A stretch of DNA of 40,802 nt from Maricaulis sp. (lineage in GTDB: Bacteria; Pseudomonadota; Alphaproteobacteria; Caulobacterales; Maricaulaceae). The position numbers and the translations under genes were made by a program. Below the pieces are notes generated by a model, which was not told where the DNA came from, made no database searches, and saw only the letters and a program-made list of their open reading frames with translations. The stretch lies in assembly GCA_029251785.1 (NCBI GenBank), contig JAQXCQ010000200.1:1-40802 (forward strand). Reading direction: 5' to 3'. Of this stretch, positions 25,431-34,816 are shown in pieces. Every line of letters starts with the position of its first letter. Position 1 is the first letter of the stretch.

Positions 25431-26878
25431 CGCCAGAAACGTGGCGTCAGAAGCACCAAAACGGTCAAAACCTCTAATCGACCGATAAACATATTGGCTG
25501 TCAGCACCCATTTGGCTGGATCCTCGAGCGGCGCAAACGTCCCCGAGGGTCCAATCGTGTCGCCCAGGCCCGGGCCGACATTGGCCAGGCTGGTCGCAGC
25601 GCCGGAAATTGCGGTGGTCAGATCGAGACCCATCGCCGACAGGATTGCAGCACTGATCGCAAAAACAGCAAAAAAGACAAAGAAAAACCCGAGAACGGAA
25701 TGGATTGCGCTATCGGGCACGGGCCGTCCATTATAATGCATGGGAATGATCGCATTCGGACTCAGCAAATTACCCAGATAACGCCGGATTGCACTGCCGG
25801 CGATCTGAAAGCGGAAGATCTTGATGCTGCAGGTTGTTGAGCCAGCACATCCGCCGACAAACATAAAGACAAAGAAGGTTGCTTCCGCTGCCGGGCCCCA
25901 GGCGGCGTAATCGGCGGTGGCAAATCCGGTGCCTGTGATGATCGAAACGGCGTTGAAGGTCGCGACCCGCCAAGCTTCGCCAGCCCCGTGCGCACCGGTA
26001 TTGGCGAGCACCAATGTCAGGACGACCGATGCCAGCACAATAATCATGATGAAGCCGCGCACCTGCCGGTCTTGCAAAAATGCACCGGGCTTGCCGCGCG
26101 CAGCCAATAAGAACAGGCCAAAGGGCAGGGCCGCCAATAGCATGAACACCAGCGCGACCAAATCGGCACCGCCCTGTGTAAAGTGCCCTAGTGAATCGTC
26201 CGAGGTGGAAAATCCGCCCGTCGCCACGGTCGACATGGCGTGCGCGAACGCATCCACCATCCCCATGCCAACGATCAAATAACCAATGGCGCAGGCGAGG
26301 GTCAGGGCGAGATAGATCAATGAGATGGCGGCAGCAATCTCCGTCGCGCGTGGCAGGACCTTGTCGGACGCATCGGTGGTCTCCATGCGAAAGAGCTGCA
26401 TGCCGCCCACGCCCAGCATCGGCCAGAAGGCCATCGCGGTCACGATGATGCCGATCCCGCCAATCCATTGCAGAATCGCGCGCCAGATCAAAAAGCCAGG
26501 TGGGCGTTGGTCGAGTTCGGTGACGATTGTAGAACCGGTCGTTGTCAGACCGGAAACAGCCTCGAACAGGGAATCCGTCCAGCTCAACCCTTCACCTGAG
26601 AGATGCAGAGGAACTGCCGCCATAAGCGCCAGGGCCAGCCAGCTGCCCACAGTCAGAATGAACGCGACTCGCGGCGTCACACTCTGCAGCGGCGCCCGGT
26701 TCATGAGGGCGAAAGCCGCCCCGAGGAAGAGTCCGATCACCGAGGAAATAAAGAATGCCCGTGCGCTTTCCAGCGCCCCGGAACTCGCATCAATGGCCGC
26801 AGGCACCAGCATCGCAGCTGAAAGCACGGCCACCATGATGCCGATGACAAAGAAAACCGGGCGCAGTGATGCGGTCAA
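25424..26878 (-). CDS. TrkH family potassium uptake protein
   Basis: The 484-aa polytopic protein is the channel-like subunit of a Trk potassium importer. Four pore-loop repeats are recognisable: SGLTTTGSTIV, STVATGGFSTSDDS, SIITGTGFATADYAAWG and AATSLANVGPGLGDT, each carrying the selectivity-filter glycine. Trk channels are gated by a cytoplasmic TrkA subunit, which is not encoded here. The start is placed at a TTG (26878) after AGAGG at a long spacing, because the next ATG (26836) would cut the first membrane helix. The gene follows apaG by 54 bases on the same strand and may share its transcript. Whether it is TrkH, TrkG or KtrB-like cannot be settled. Confidence 0.88.
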   Translation of the reverse strand: MTASLRPVFFVIGIMVAVLSAAMLVPAAIDASSGALESARAFFISSVIGLFLGAAFALMNRAPLQSVTPRVAFILTVGSWLALALMAAVPLHLSGEGLSWTDSLFEAVSGLTTTGSTIVTELDQRPPGFLIWRAILQWIGGIGIIVTAMAFWPMLGVGGMQLFRMETTDASDKVLPRATEIAAAISLIYLALTLACAIGYLIVGMGMVDAFAHAMSTVATGGFSTSDDSLGHFTQGGADLVALVFMLLAALPFGLFLLAARGKPGAFLQDRQVRGFIMIIVLASVVLTLVLANTGAHGAGEAWRVATFNAVSIITGTGFATADYAAWGPAAEATFFVFMFVGGCAGSTTCSIKIFRFQIAGSAIRRYLGNLLSPNAIIPMHYNGRPVPDSAIHSVLGFFFVFFAVFAISAAILSAMGLDLTTAISGAATSLANVGPGLGDTIGPSGTFAPLEDPAKWVLTANMFIGRLEVLTVLVLLTPRFWRG

Positions 26879-26932
26879 AGGGAATGCGCCTCTTCGTCCG
26901 CACTCAAATCAGCCAGAGCGTGGCTGAGAAGA

Positions 26933-27325
26933 TTAATGAAGCTGGGCGCGATCATCAGGTCGGTCCAGGGAAAAATCTGGCACACGTGCTGCAAAATTTG
27001 TCCCTTCTGCGGTCCGCATTTCATAACTGCCCTGCATGAAGCCGGATGGCGTACTCAGGGGAGCGCCGCTGGTATAGCGGAATTTCCCGCCGGGTTCGAT
27101 ATGCGGTTGATCGCCCACGACGCCCTCGCCTTGAACGTGTTCAACATGTCCAAGCGCGTCGGTGATCAACCATTTTCTGGAGATGAGCTGTACGGACTGC
27201 TCCGTCAAATTACTGATCTCAACGGTATAGGCCCAGACATAGCGCCGGTCTTCTGGTGCGGATTGATCCTCCAGATAATCAGTCTTGACCCGAACTTTGA
27301 CACCATCTGTTACGCACTCATACAT
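26933..27325 (-). CDS. apaG: ApaG (Co2+/Mg2+ efflux-associated) protein
   Basis: This 130-aa single-domain protein has the ApaG immunoglobulin-like fold. It starts MYECVTDGVKVRVKTDYLED and shows the conserved YVWAYTVEISN, VQLISRKWLITDA, GEGVVGDQPHIEPG and SGFMQGSYEM segments. The ATG at 27325 follows an AGGATAA site; the open frame continues 84 codons upstream, but that part lies in the divergent promoter region and resembles nothing. The biochemical function is unclear; the family is linked genetically to cobalt/magnesium tolerance and resembles a domain of F-box proteins. It is divergent from the dCTP deaminase gene. Confidence 0.93.
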   Translation of the reverse strand: MYECVTDGVKVRVKTDYLEDQSAPEDRRYVWAYTVEISNLTEQSVQLISRKWLITDALGHVEHVQGEGVVGDQPHIEPGGKFRYTSGAPLSTPSGFMQGSYEMRTAEGTNFAARVPDFSLDRPDDRAQLH

Positions 27326-27485
27326 GCTGATTATCCTGTCTGGGCGGGCACGGGGCGCCGATGTCGGTCGATTGATCTGGGCGCTATCTTCCCCCTGACC
27401 GCCCGATCTCTCAAGTGTTACAGTCAGCGCGGCTGGACTCGGCCGTTCGGATGTCGGACATCTGGCAATCCGAAAACAGCAGATT

Positions 27486-28508
27486 ATGATCATGTCAGAC
27501 AGCGGAATACTACCAGATTTGCGCCTGCGGGCGCTTGTCGAAGATGGCGTGGTCCAGCCCGGGCACCCCTTGGCCACAGGTCAGGTTCAACCCGCCAGCA
27601 TAGATTTGCGCCTCGGCGCGGTTGCCTACCGCATTCGAGCCAGTTTTTTACCGGGAAGAGGGCGCACCGTTGCCGATTGCCTCTCTGGCGATTTGGTCAT
27701 GCATAAGGTCGATTTGCGTGAAGGCGCGGTTCTGGAAACCGGGTGTGTTTATCTGGCACCGCTTCAAGAAAGCTTGCGATTGCCGGCTGGCTTGTCTGCT
27801 GCAATGAATCCGAAGAGCTCGACCGGCCGCATCGACGTTTTCACGCGTGTGATCGCCGACGGGGCTGCCGCCTTCGACCGGGTGCCGGACAATTATCAGG
27901 GCCCGCTCTACGCAGAAATCTGTCCGCGAACATTTTCCATTCTGGCCCGGGAAGGCGACCGTCTGAGCCAGATTCGCTTTCGTCAGGGTGAGCATACGCC
28001 GACGCGCGACGTGACAGTCAGTGTCGACCTGGGTGGATTTGAAAACGGTATCGTGGGTTACCGGGCCCGCCGTCATTCCGGCCTGATCGACCTCGCCAAT
28101 ATCGGAACGCATGCGCGTGACCGTTATTGGGAACCCTTGTATGCGCCGGACGGAAATCTCATTCTTGATCCAGAAGAGTTTTACATTCTCGCATCGCTGG
28201 AATCGGTGGTTGTGGACGTCAATGAGGCCGCCGAAATGGCCCCTATAGCCACAGAAATTGGTGAGTTTCGAGCTCACTATGCCGGTTTCTTCGATCCCGG
28301 TTTCGGCCTTGAAGCTGCGGGGGGTGCCGGCGGTCGTGCGGTTCTTGAAGTGCGCGGGCGTGATGTTCCCTTCATTTTGGAACACGGACAGCCGGTGGCG
28401 CAACTGGTTTACGAAAAGATGCTGTCCGAGCCAAAAGCGGCTTATGGAACAATCGCATCCAACTATCAGGCTCAGGGTCTCAAGCTCTCAAAATATTTTA
28501 CGTCCTGA
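27486..28508 (+). CDS. dcd: 2'-deoxycytidine 5'-triphosphate deaminase (long alphaproteobacterial form)
   Basis: The 340-aa protein would deaminate dCTP to dUTP, the precursor route to dTMP. It is nearly double the ~190-aa E. coli Dcd and appears to hold two dUTPase-like barrels in one chain. The first half has QPASIDLRLGAVAYRI and the active-site-type segment AMNPKSSTGRIDVFTR (about 104-119). The second has GFFDPGFGLEAAGG and EVRGRDVPFILEHGQPVAQL (about 286-305). Two in-frame ATGs (27486 and 27492) are equally plausible; neither has a strong ribosome-binding site. The 160 bases between it and apaG form a divergent promoter region with no other gene. Confidence 0.85.
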   Translation: MIMSDSGILPDLRLRALVEDGVVQPGHPLATGQVQPASIDLRLGAVAYRIRASFLPGRGRTVADCLSGDLVMHKVDLREGAVLETGCVYLAPLQESLRLPAGLSAAMNPKSSTGRIDVFTRVIADGAAAFDRVPDNYQGPLYAEICPRTFSILAREGDRLSQIRFRQGEHTPTRDVTVSVDLGGFENGIVGYRARRHSGLIDLANIGTHARDRYWEPLYAPDGNLILDPEEFYILASLESVVVDVNEAAEMAPIATEIGEFRAHYAGFFDPGFGLEAAGGAGGRAVLEVRGRDVPFILEHGQPVAQLVYEKMLSEPKAAYGTIASNYQAQGLKLSKYFTS

Positions 28509-28561
28509 TTTTTGGTTCGGATTCCGAACTCAAATTTCGCAAAAGTTAATGTGCGGAGCCC

Positions 28562-28591
28562 TTGATTTTAAGGCTTTTCGCCCCCTATCTT
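28562..28591 (+). promoter_or_regulatory. Possible promoter of S9 peptidase gene 1
   Basis: TTGATT (28562-28567) and TATCTT (28586-28591) are separated by 18 bases, 50 bases before the start codon. This is a moderate sigma-70-like match in a 132-base intergenic gap. Confidence 0.3.
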
Positions 28592-28640
28592 GCTGTTAGC
28601 TTACGACAGTCTTGTGGATTTATTACGTGGGAGGGGCCTC

Positions 28641-30617
28641 ATGAAGCACCTAATTGGAATTTTGGCATGCCTGTTCATGTCTGCGACAGCGCAGGCGCAG
28701 GTCGTGCCGTCACACGAAGATTACGCAGCTATGGCGCGTATGTCTTCGGTGCGAATATCTCCAAATGGGGAGCGCATTGCTTTTATCTCTGGCGAAACCC
28801 GCGTCGAACGCAGCATTATTGTGACAGCGCTTGACGGTAGCGGGTCCAACGTCATTGACGGCGGAGACGACCAGGTGGTCGTCGCGGTATCCTGGCTCAG
28901 CAATGATAATTTGATGGTCACATATTCAGACCGCCGGGATGATGCCAGCAGCGGCGAGCGTAATGACTTTTTTCGCAATTACGTAATGACCGCCGATGGT
29001 TCCGATAATTGGGAGCTATCGCGATATGCGAGTTTGGCCAATCGTACACCGGAAACAGAAGATTCCGTTCTGGTGTGGATGGCAGTCCTGTCCGACAATC
29101 GGGGGTCTCGCGCAGGGGGTGATGGCGTCAGTCAAGCACGGGGCTTGTTCCGTCAGAGTTTCACGAATGACCGTGCGCGCCGCCGCGAATTCATCGGTGA
29201 CGGTGGATATAGTTATGTCTTGAACGCCGATCATGAACCGGTCGTCAGATACACACGTGACGGTCGGGAGTTCGAAGTTTGGCATCGTCGGGCCGGCGAG
29301 GGCTGGCGCCGCGTGTATACAGAAAACCTTTCTCGGGATGCCTACCGGTTTGGTGCGCGTTCAACGGCGCGATGGACCGGGGATATGACCTATATTGCTG
29401 GTCTGGATGCGACGGGGCGATATGGCTATTTCGTCGCTGCACCTGACGATGACCGGAGTGCCATTTACCGGTTTGACTTCGAGGCCGAGGAAATCGAAGG
29501 CCCAATCATTCGATCTGATACTGCCAATGTCGGCGGTTTCATTTCCGATTGGCGGACAAATGCAATCATTGGGGCACGCTGGTCTGAAGAGCGAAGCCAT
29601 GTTGAGTATTTTGACCCGGACTTCGCGGCGGTTCAGGACCAGTTGGAGGAAATCTTTCCGGATTCCAACTCTACAATCGTCCACTATGACGCGGAATTTC
29701 GCAAACTTATCATTAGTATAGTTGGCGGTCATACGTCAGGGGCCTATTATCTCCTCGACCGGATTACCGGGGAGGTCACACTGCTGGCCGGGGCACGTCC
29801 GCGTATCCCAGATGCTTCAATAGCATCTGTTGAAGTCGTGCATTACGAAGCGCGCGACGGAATGGATCTGTTTGGCTATCTGACCCTGCCGCTCGGCCGC
29901 GACGCCGCCGATCTGCCGCTTGTCATGATGCCACATGGTGGCCCACAAGCGCGGGACTATTACGGCTATGATGAGTGGGCTCAATTGCTCGCATCGCGTG
30001 GCTACGCTGTCTTTCAACCACAATTTCGCGGCTCCGATGGATTTGGTCGCGATTTCGTTCAGGCCGGCCATAATGAGTGGGGGCAGGCCATGCAGGACGA
30101 CGTCTCCGACGCGGTTCTGCATCTCGCCAACGAAGGTGTGGTCAACAGTGAGCGGGTGTGCATATTCGGCTGGAGTTACGGTGGTTATGCCGCACTGGCC
30201 GGTGCCACTCTGACACCGGAACTCTATCGCTGTATTATCGCGGGTGCGCCGGTCTCTGATATCCTTTCAATGATGGATTACTCAGAGAGTCGGGGGCGTG
30301 GTGAAGCGTCATTGTATTGGTCGGACTATATCGGTGATTACGTTTCTGAGCGTGAGCACATGATTGAAATATCGCCGGCCTACCAGGTCGCTAATATCCA
30401 AGCGCCCTTGATGCTCGTACACGGTACAGATGATATCGTTGTTCCGTTCGAGCAGTCCGAGATCATGGCACGGGCCATGGACGAAATCGGCATGCCATAC
30501 GAGCTGGTATCCATCCAAGATGGCCCGCACCAGTCCTATCGCATGACCGTGGCGAATAAATTGGAACTCTACACAAATCTCGAACGCTTCCTGTTCGAGC
30601 ACAATCCACCGGACTGA
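28641..30617 (+). CDS. S9 family serine peptidase, secreted (paralogue 1)
   Basis: This 658-aa prolyl-oligopeptidase-type protein joins an N-terminal beta-propeller (about 25-395) to a C-terminal alpha/beta-hydrolase domain. The start at 28641 opens on a signal peptide (MKHLIGILACLFMSATAQAQ, cleavage after AQA likely) and follows GGGAGGGG. Propeller repeats of the type VRISPNGERIAFISG are visible. The hydrolase domain has PLVMMPHGGPQARDYYGYDEW, nucleophile Ser512 in GWSYGGYAAL, Asp598 in HGTDDIVVP and His630 in DGPHQSY. Cysteines flank the nucleophile (VCIFG and YRCII), plausible for a periplasmic disulfide. Such enzymes cut short peptides, often after proline or at acylated N-termini, but specificity is not readable. 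First of three tandem paralogues. Confidence 0.9.
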   Translation: MKHLIGILACLFMSATAQAQVVPSHEDYAAMARMSSVRISPNGERIAFISGETRVERSIIVTALDGSGSNVIDGGDDQVVVAVSWLSNDNLMVTYSDRRDDASSGERNDFFRNYVMTADGSDNWELSRYASLANRTPETEDSVLVWMAVLSDNRGSRAGGDGVSQARGLFRQSFTNDRARRREFIGDGGYSYVLNADHEPVVRYTRDGREFEVWHRRAGEGWRRVYTENLSRDAYRFGARSTARWTGDMTYIAGLDATGRYGYFVAAPDDDRSAIYRFDFEAEEIEGPIIRSDTANVGGFISDWRTNAIIGARWSEERSHVEYFDPDFAAVQDQLEEIFPDSNSTIVHYDAEFRKLIISIVGGHTSGAYYLLDRITGEVTLLAGARPRIPDASIASVEVVHYEARDGMDLFGYLTLPLGRDAADLPLVMMPHGGPQARDYYGYDEWAQLLASRGYAVFQPQFRGSDGFGRDFVQAGHNEWGQAMQDDVSDAVLHLANEGVVNSERVCIFGWSYGGYAALAGATLTPELYRCIIAGAPVSDILSMMDYSESRGRGEASLYWSDYIGDYVSEREHMIEISPAYQVANIQAPLMLVHGTDDIVVPFEQSEIMARAMDEIGMPYELVSIQDGPHQSYRMTVANKLELYTNLERFLFEHNPPD

Positions 30618-30629
30618 TCGGATATCAAA

Positions 30630-30655
30630 CGGGGGCAGTTGCAAAACTGCCCCCG
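30630..30655 (+). terminator. Strong hairpin after S9 peptidase 1
   Basis: A perfect 11-bp stem CGGGGGCAGTT/AACTGCCCCCG with loop GCAA lies 12 bases after the stop. The following AAATTTGG is a poor T-run, so termination efficiency is uncertain. Confidence 0.65.
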
Positions 30656-30736
30656 AAATTTGGCTAAACCCCCTTGCATTTTTGCGTGTTTGATGTGAGC
30701 CTTCCCGTCTAAGTTGGAAGGTTTCTGCGGGGGAAC

Positions 30737-32752
30737 ATGCGTCTGATCGTGCTTGTGGTGACCACTTGGCTTGTGGGTGGTCTGGCCATCGCTCAAACGC
30801 CTCCGTCTATTGCTGATTATGCGGCCATGCCGAATATGAGTAATGTTCGCATCTCGCCGGATGGCGAGCGCGTCCTGTTTATTTCTGGCGATAATTGGGA
30901 AAGCCGCAGCATCATCATCACCCGTCTGGACGGGACAGGGACCCCAATCGTCATCGATGTGGGCGATGATCAGACCGTATCGCGCGTTTTCTTTCTCAAC
31001 GACACCCATATTTGGCTGACTTACACAGACCGTCAGGCCTTCTGGGGCATGGACGAAGAGCAATATGTACCGCGTAAATACATTATGCGAATCGAGGATC
31101 AGGAATATCTCGAGCTCGATTTCAGGACCAGGTTCGCCTCGATCGATGAGGATGATCCAGATTCTGTCCTGACATGGCAGATGACGCAGCGAGCTGGCGG
31201 TGGCGTTCACACACGCACTCGCGGCGGTACGGGATACAGCTTGTTTCGGCAAAACCTCGAACAAAGGACCCGATCCCGTGTCGGACTTGGGACTCGGGAT
31301 TTTTCTTATCTGCTCAACAGTGATGACGAGCTTGTTGCTCGACAGCGTGGCGGTTGGGAATCAGATGATCCCTACGAGTTATGGGCTCGGCTCGAGAGTG
31401 ATGATGGCTGGCGCCAGGTTCACCTCGAGCGCTCGGAACTCAGTCGGGAGTTTCATTTCGCCGGCCGCCATGACCAGGAATGGCTCCGTGTCGTTCAATG
31501 GGTAACAGGTTTGGACCCCACTGGACGCTACGGCTATTTCTATTCACGCACACGCGGCGAGCGGGGCACACGAAACCCCGGAGACCGCTGGGCAATGTAT
31601 CGCTTCGATCTACTCGAGGAAGTCATTGAGGGGCCGATCGTGGAATCCGACATGTCGGATGTATCGAGCACCATTCGAGATTGGCGCAACAATGCTGTGA
31701 TCGGAGTCCAATGGTCCGAAGAGCGAAATCGCGTCCACTATTTTGAGCCTGAATTCGCTGCGCTGCAAACGCAGATCGAAGAGTTTTTCCCGGATTCAAA
31801 CGTATCCTTGGTCAGCTGGGACCGTAATTTCCAACGCGTTATTGTGCACCTTCAAGGTGGGCACACTGCGGGCGTCTATTACCTGGTCGACCAGCACACC
31901 GGCGAAGTCGCCATGATTTCACAAAGCAGACCGAGAGTACCCGACAGCTCAATTGCTCCTGTTGAAGTTGTTCGGTACACGACGCGGGACGGGCTGGACT
32001 TGTTTGGCTACCTGACTACGCCCGTCGGACGTGACGCCGTCGATTTGCCGCTCGTTTTGATGCCGCATGGCGGACCTGAAGCACGTGATGTTTACGGGTA
32101 TGATGAATGGTCGCAATTGCTGGCATCACGCGGATATGCGGTATTTCAACCACAATTTCGCGGCTCCGGCGGGTTCGGCGAGGATTTTGCCGAAGCTGGC
32201 TATGAGAACTGGGGTCAGGAGATGCAGCACGACCTCGATGACGGTGTCGATCATCTGGTCGAAGCCGGCATTGTCGACCCGGACCGGGTCTGTATTTTCG
32301 GTTGGAGCTATGGCGGATACGCCGCCCTGGCTGGCGTGACGTTGACTCCAGAACGCTATCGCTGCGGGGTCGCCGGAGCGGGCGTCTCTAATATCATCGC
32401 CATGATGGAGTACGAGCAGGGCCGATTTGGTGGAATGTCCTGGACGTATTGGGCTCGCAATATCGGCGATTGGCGCGGCAACCATGCCGCCGGCATCAAT
32501 GCGGTATCGCCCGCACTGCACGCCGACAATATCCAGGCACCCTTGATGATTATCCACGGCACTGACGACATCGTTGTGGATTACCATCAGGCTGAATTGA
32601 TGGTTGAGGCGATGGAAGCCGCCGGCAAGCCCTATGAATTTATTCCGATCGAGGGCGGTCGCCATTATTCCGATCAGATGACCATAGGTCACAAGCTACA
32701 ACTCTATGAAAACCTGTTGCGGTTTTTGGAGGAGCATAATCCGGCGGACTGA
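30737..32752 (+). CDS. S9 family serine peptidase, secreted (paralogue 2)
   Basis: The 671-aa protein is close to paralogue 1 throughout, sharing long identical runs around PRVPDSSIAPVEVV and LMPHGGPEARDVYGYDEWSQ. A signal peptide (MRLIVLVVTTWLVGGLAIAQ) leads into the propeller domain with VRISPDGERVLFISG. The catalytic triad is Ser524 in GWSYGGYAAL, Asp611 in HGTDDIVVD and His643 in GGRHYSD. Loop insertions relative to paralogue 1 lie in the propeller (for example QRAGGGVHTRTRGGTG). The start ATG follows GCGGGGGAAC closely. A hairpin separates it from paralogue 1, so independent transcription is likely. Confidence 0.9.
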   Translation: MRLIVLVVTTWLVGGLAIAQTPPSIADYAAMPNMSNVRISPDGERVLFISGDNWESRSIIITRLDGTGTPIVIDVGDDQTVSRVFFLNDTHIWLTYTDRQAFWGMDEEQYVPRKYIMRIEDQEYLELDFRTRFASIDEDDPDSVLTWQMTQRAGGGVHTRTRGGTGYSLFRQNLEQRTRSRVGLGTRDFSYLLNSDDELVARQRGGWESDDPYELWARLESDDGWRQVHLERSELSREFHFAGRHDQEWLRVVQWVTGLDPTGRYGYFYSRTRGERGTRNPGDRWAMYRFDLLEEVIEGPIVESDMSDVSSTIRDWRNNAVIGVQWSEERNRVHYFEPEFAALQTQIEEFFPDSNVSLVSWDRNFQRVIVHLQGGHTAGVYYLVDQHTGEVAMISQSRPRVPDSSIAPVEVVRYTTRDGLDLFGYLTTPVGRDAVDLPLVLMPHGGPEARDVYGYDEWSQLLASRGYAVFQPQFRGSGGFGEDFAEAGYENWGQEMQHDLDDGVDHLVEAGIVDPDRVCIFGWSYGGYAALAGVTLTPERYRCGVAGAGVSNIIAMMEYEQGRFGGMSWTYWARNIGDWRGNHAAGINAVSPALHADNIQAPLMIIHGTDDIVVDYHQAELMVEAMEAAGKPYEFIPIEGGRHYSDQMTIGHKLQLYENLLRFLEEHNPAD

Positions 32753-32866
32753 TCCTGCCTGGAGGTCCCCAAAGAAACTTGCGTGAGGCAGGTTGCGAGT
32801 TAGGTCACGTTGATGAAACGGCGACGATCGGTCGGTGAAAAATCAAAAACTCTGGAGGGAGTTATC

Positions 32867-34786
32867 ATGCGTATTGTCACCGGTGCACTGTTGGCGCTTG
32901 TTCTGATGCCACTGGCCGCGGCACAAATTGAAAGCTATGCGTCATTGCCGGAAATTTGGGCGGCGGAACTGTCGCCTGACGGCGCGCATCTTGCGACGGG
33001 GTGTACGCCCAGAGGCCCGCGCGAAATATGCATTTATGACCTAGTCAACGGGCAGCCGCCAATTGTCTTGCCAGCACCGGATGGCGCACGGGTGGTTGGG
33101 TTTTTTTGGCCGTCCAACACGCATTTGATGTTTGAATCAGTCAGCTTTGAACGCACCGCCTATTCAAGCGGGCTGGCGGCGGAAACGATCCGCCACAGGA
33201 TTTCTTATTCGCTGGCGGACGGCAATTTGGCCCGGTTTCCGTCCTTTGGTAGCTATCGTGCGCCAATGCCTCAGGCGGACAATCGGATCGCCTGGGAAAT
33301 GACCTATGATCTTGATACTAATCGCGACAATACCACATCCCAAATGCGCGCACGCAATGATTTTGGCACTGTAGTCTATGAGATCGATCTCAATGATGGT
33401 GACGTCAAACGAACGCTCGAAACCTCAGAGGGGAGCACCGTGCAATTCCTGTTGGAGCCCTCTGGTGAGCCGTTCTTAGACATTCGCTATAGCGAACGTT
33501 CCGGTGAGTATTCGATCCACCGAACGGATTTGCGGCATCGCCCGGCAATCTATTCCGGAGCCTTTGAGGCCGCCTATCCCAGTGTCTATGGCTTGACCGT
33601 GGACCGGCAAGCGATTGCAATCCGGATTCCACGCATCGGGCTTCGTCGCTTGGACATCGCAACCGGTGAATTAACTGAGTTCGATGGCGGCGGTCTTTCC
33701 GTCAATATGATGGGGCCTAAAATCGATCCGTATTCCGAAACCGTGGTCGGATTCGGATATACAGATGATTTGAACCGCCAGATTTTCATCGATCCTGATC
33801 TCGCCGCGCTGCACGATGAGCTGAAGCAAATTCTATCGGAAAATTCAGTGACCATCGGAAGCTGGTCCGCCGACCGATCCAAAATGGTTGTTATCGGTCG
33901 AGACGCCGGGCAGCCTGCAAACTATTATTTGCTAGATCTTGAGACAGGATCGCTGGGAGGTCTTGGAAGTACCTATAGCCGGCCTGATGGGCTCGGTTTT
34001 CCATCTACCGAAGCCATTGCCTATGAAGCCTCCGATGGTTTGGAGATTCCCGGGTATCTGACACTGCCACCGGGTGAAACCCGCGATTCCGGTCCGTTCC
34101 CGCTCATCGTTATGCCCCATGGGGGACCACAAGCGAGAACCACCGCACGCTTCGACTGGTGGACGGCCTATCTGGCCTCCCTCGGTTACGCCGTCCTGCA
34201 ACCCAATTATCGGGGTTCACTGGGCTATGGAACCGAGTTTCTCGAAGCTGGATACGGCGGTTTCGGTACGCGCATGATTGACGATATTAGCGATGGAGCC
34301 CGGGCGATGCGCGAAGCGCGCATTGCTCAAGAGGGCGACTATTGTGTCAGTGGAGCGAGCTATGGCGGTTATGCCGCCATGATGTTGGCAATCCGTGATG
34401 CCGATAATGTCGGTTGCGTAATCAGTTTTGCCGGTGTGGCAGATCCATTCTCCATGCTTGCGGATTTGATCGATGATCCGGCCGATATTCGATACTGGGA
34501 GCTCTATATGGGCAGTCGTTTCAGTGATTCCGAGTATCGCGCTTCGATTAGTCCCGCCAGTCGGCCCGGCGATATTCAGTCGCCGATACTGGTTCTGCAC
34601 GGAGATGCGGACACAACCGTTTCGTTCAACCACTTTCGGCAATTGCAGACGGTTTTGGCAACGCATCCCAATGCGCGCTTTGTACGCATGGAAGATGTGG
34701 ATCACTATCTGGGTAGTGCAGAGTCACGCGCCCAATTGTTGCGGGAGAGTGAAGTCTTCTTGCGTGAGCATCTCCCCGCCCAATAG
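32867..34786 (+). CDS. S9 family serine peptidase, secreted (paralogue 3)
   Basis: This 639-aa protein is the most divergent of the three. The ATG at 32867 follows TGGAGGGAG and starts a signal peptide (MRIVTGALLALVLMPLAAAQ); the frame is open for 19 more codons upstream without signal character. The beta-propeller region (about 22-370) is followed by a hydrolase domain with LIVMPHGGPQARTTARFDWW, Ser498 in GASYGGYAAM, Asp582 in HGDADTTVSF and His613 in DVDHYLG. The nucleophile context GASYGG differs from GWSYGG in paralogues 1 and 2, suggesting a different substrate range. It is convergent with the small membrane-protein gene, 30 bases away, with no clear terminator. Confidence 0.9.
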   Translation: MRIVTGALLALVLMPLAAAQIESYASLPEIWAAELSPDGAHLATGCTPRGPREICIYDLVNGQPPIVLPAPDGARVVGFFWPSNTHLMFESVSFERTAYSSGLAAETIRHRISYSLADGNLARFPSFGSYRAPMPQADNRIAWEMTYDLDTNRDNTTSQMRARNDFGTVVYEIDLNDGDVKRTLETSEGSTVQFLLEPSGEPFLDIRYSERSGEYSIHRTDLRHRPAIYSGAFEAAYPSVYGLTVDRQAIAIRIPRIGLRRLDIATGELTEFDGGGLSVNMMGPKIDPYSETVVGFGYTDDLNRQIFIDPDLAALHDELKQILSENSVTIGSWSADRSKMVVIGRDAGQPANYYLLDLETGSLGGLGSTYSRPDGLGFPSTEAIAYEASDGLEIPGYLTLPPGETRDSGPFPLIVMPHGGPQARTTARFDWWTAYLASLGYAVLQPNYRGSLGYGTEFLEAGYGGFGTRMIDDISDGARAMREARIAQEGDYCVSGASYGGYAAMMLAIRDADNVGCVISFAGVADPFSMLADLIDDPADIRYWELYMGSRFSDSEYRASISPASRPGDIQSPILVLHGDADTTVSFNHFRQLQTVLATHPNARFVRMEDVDHYLGSAESRAQLLRESEVFLREHLPAQ

Positions 34787-34816
34787 ATGTCAGTCCAGCG
34801 CGTAGGCGTTCGCTCC

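Noticed and set aside
27326-27577. 84-codon N-terminal extension of apaG
   Set aside because: It overlaps the dcd start and the divergent promoter region, while the ATG at 27325 has a ribosome-binding site and gives the normal ApaG length.
28515-28529. Small hairpin GTTCGG-ATT-CCGAAC after dcd
   Set aside because: A 6-bp stem with no T-run is too weak to call a terminator.
32754-32792. CCTGCCT/AGGCAGG inverted repeat between S9 paralogues 2 and 3
   Set aside because: Seven pairs across a 25-base loop with no T-run is likely to be chance.
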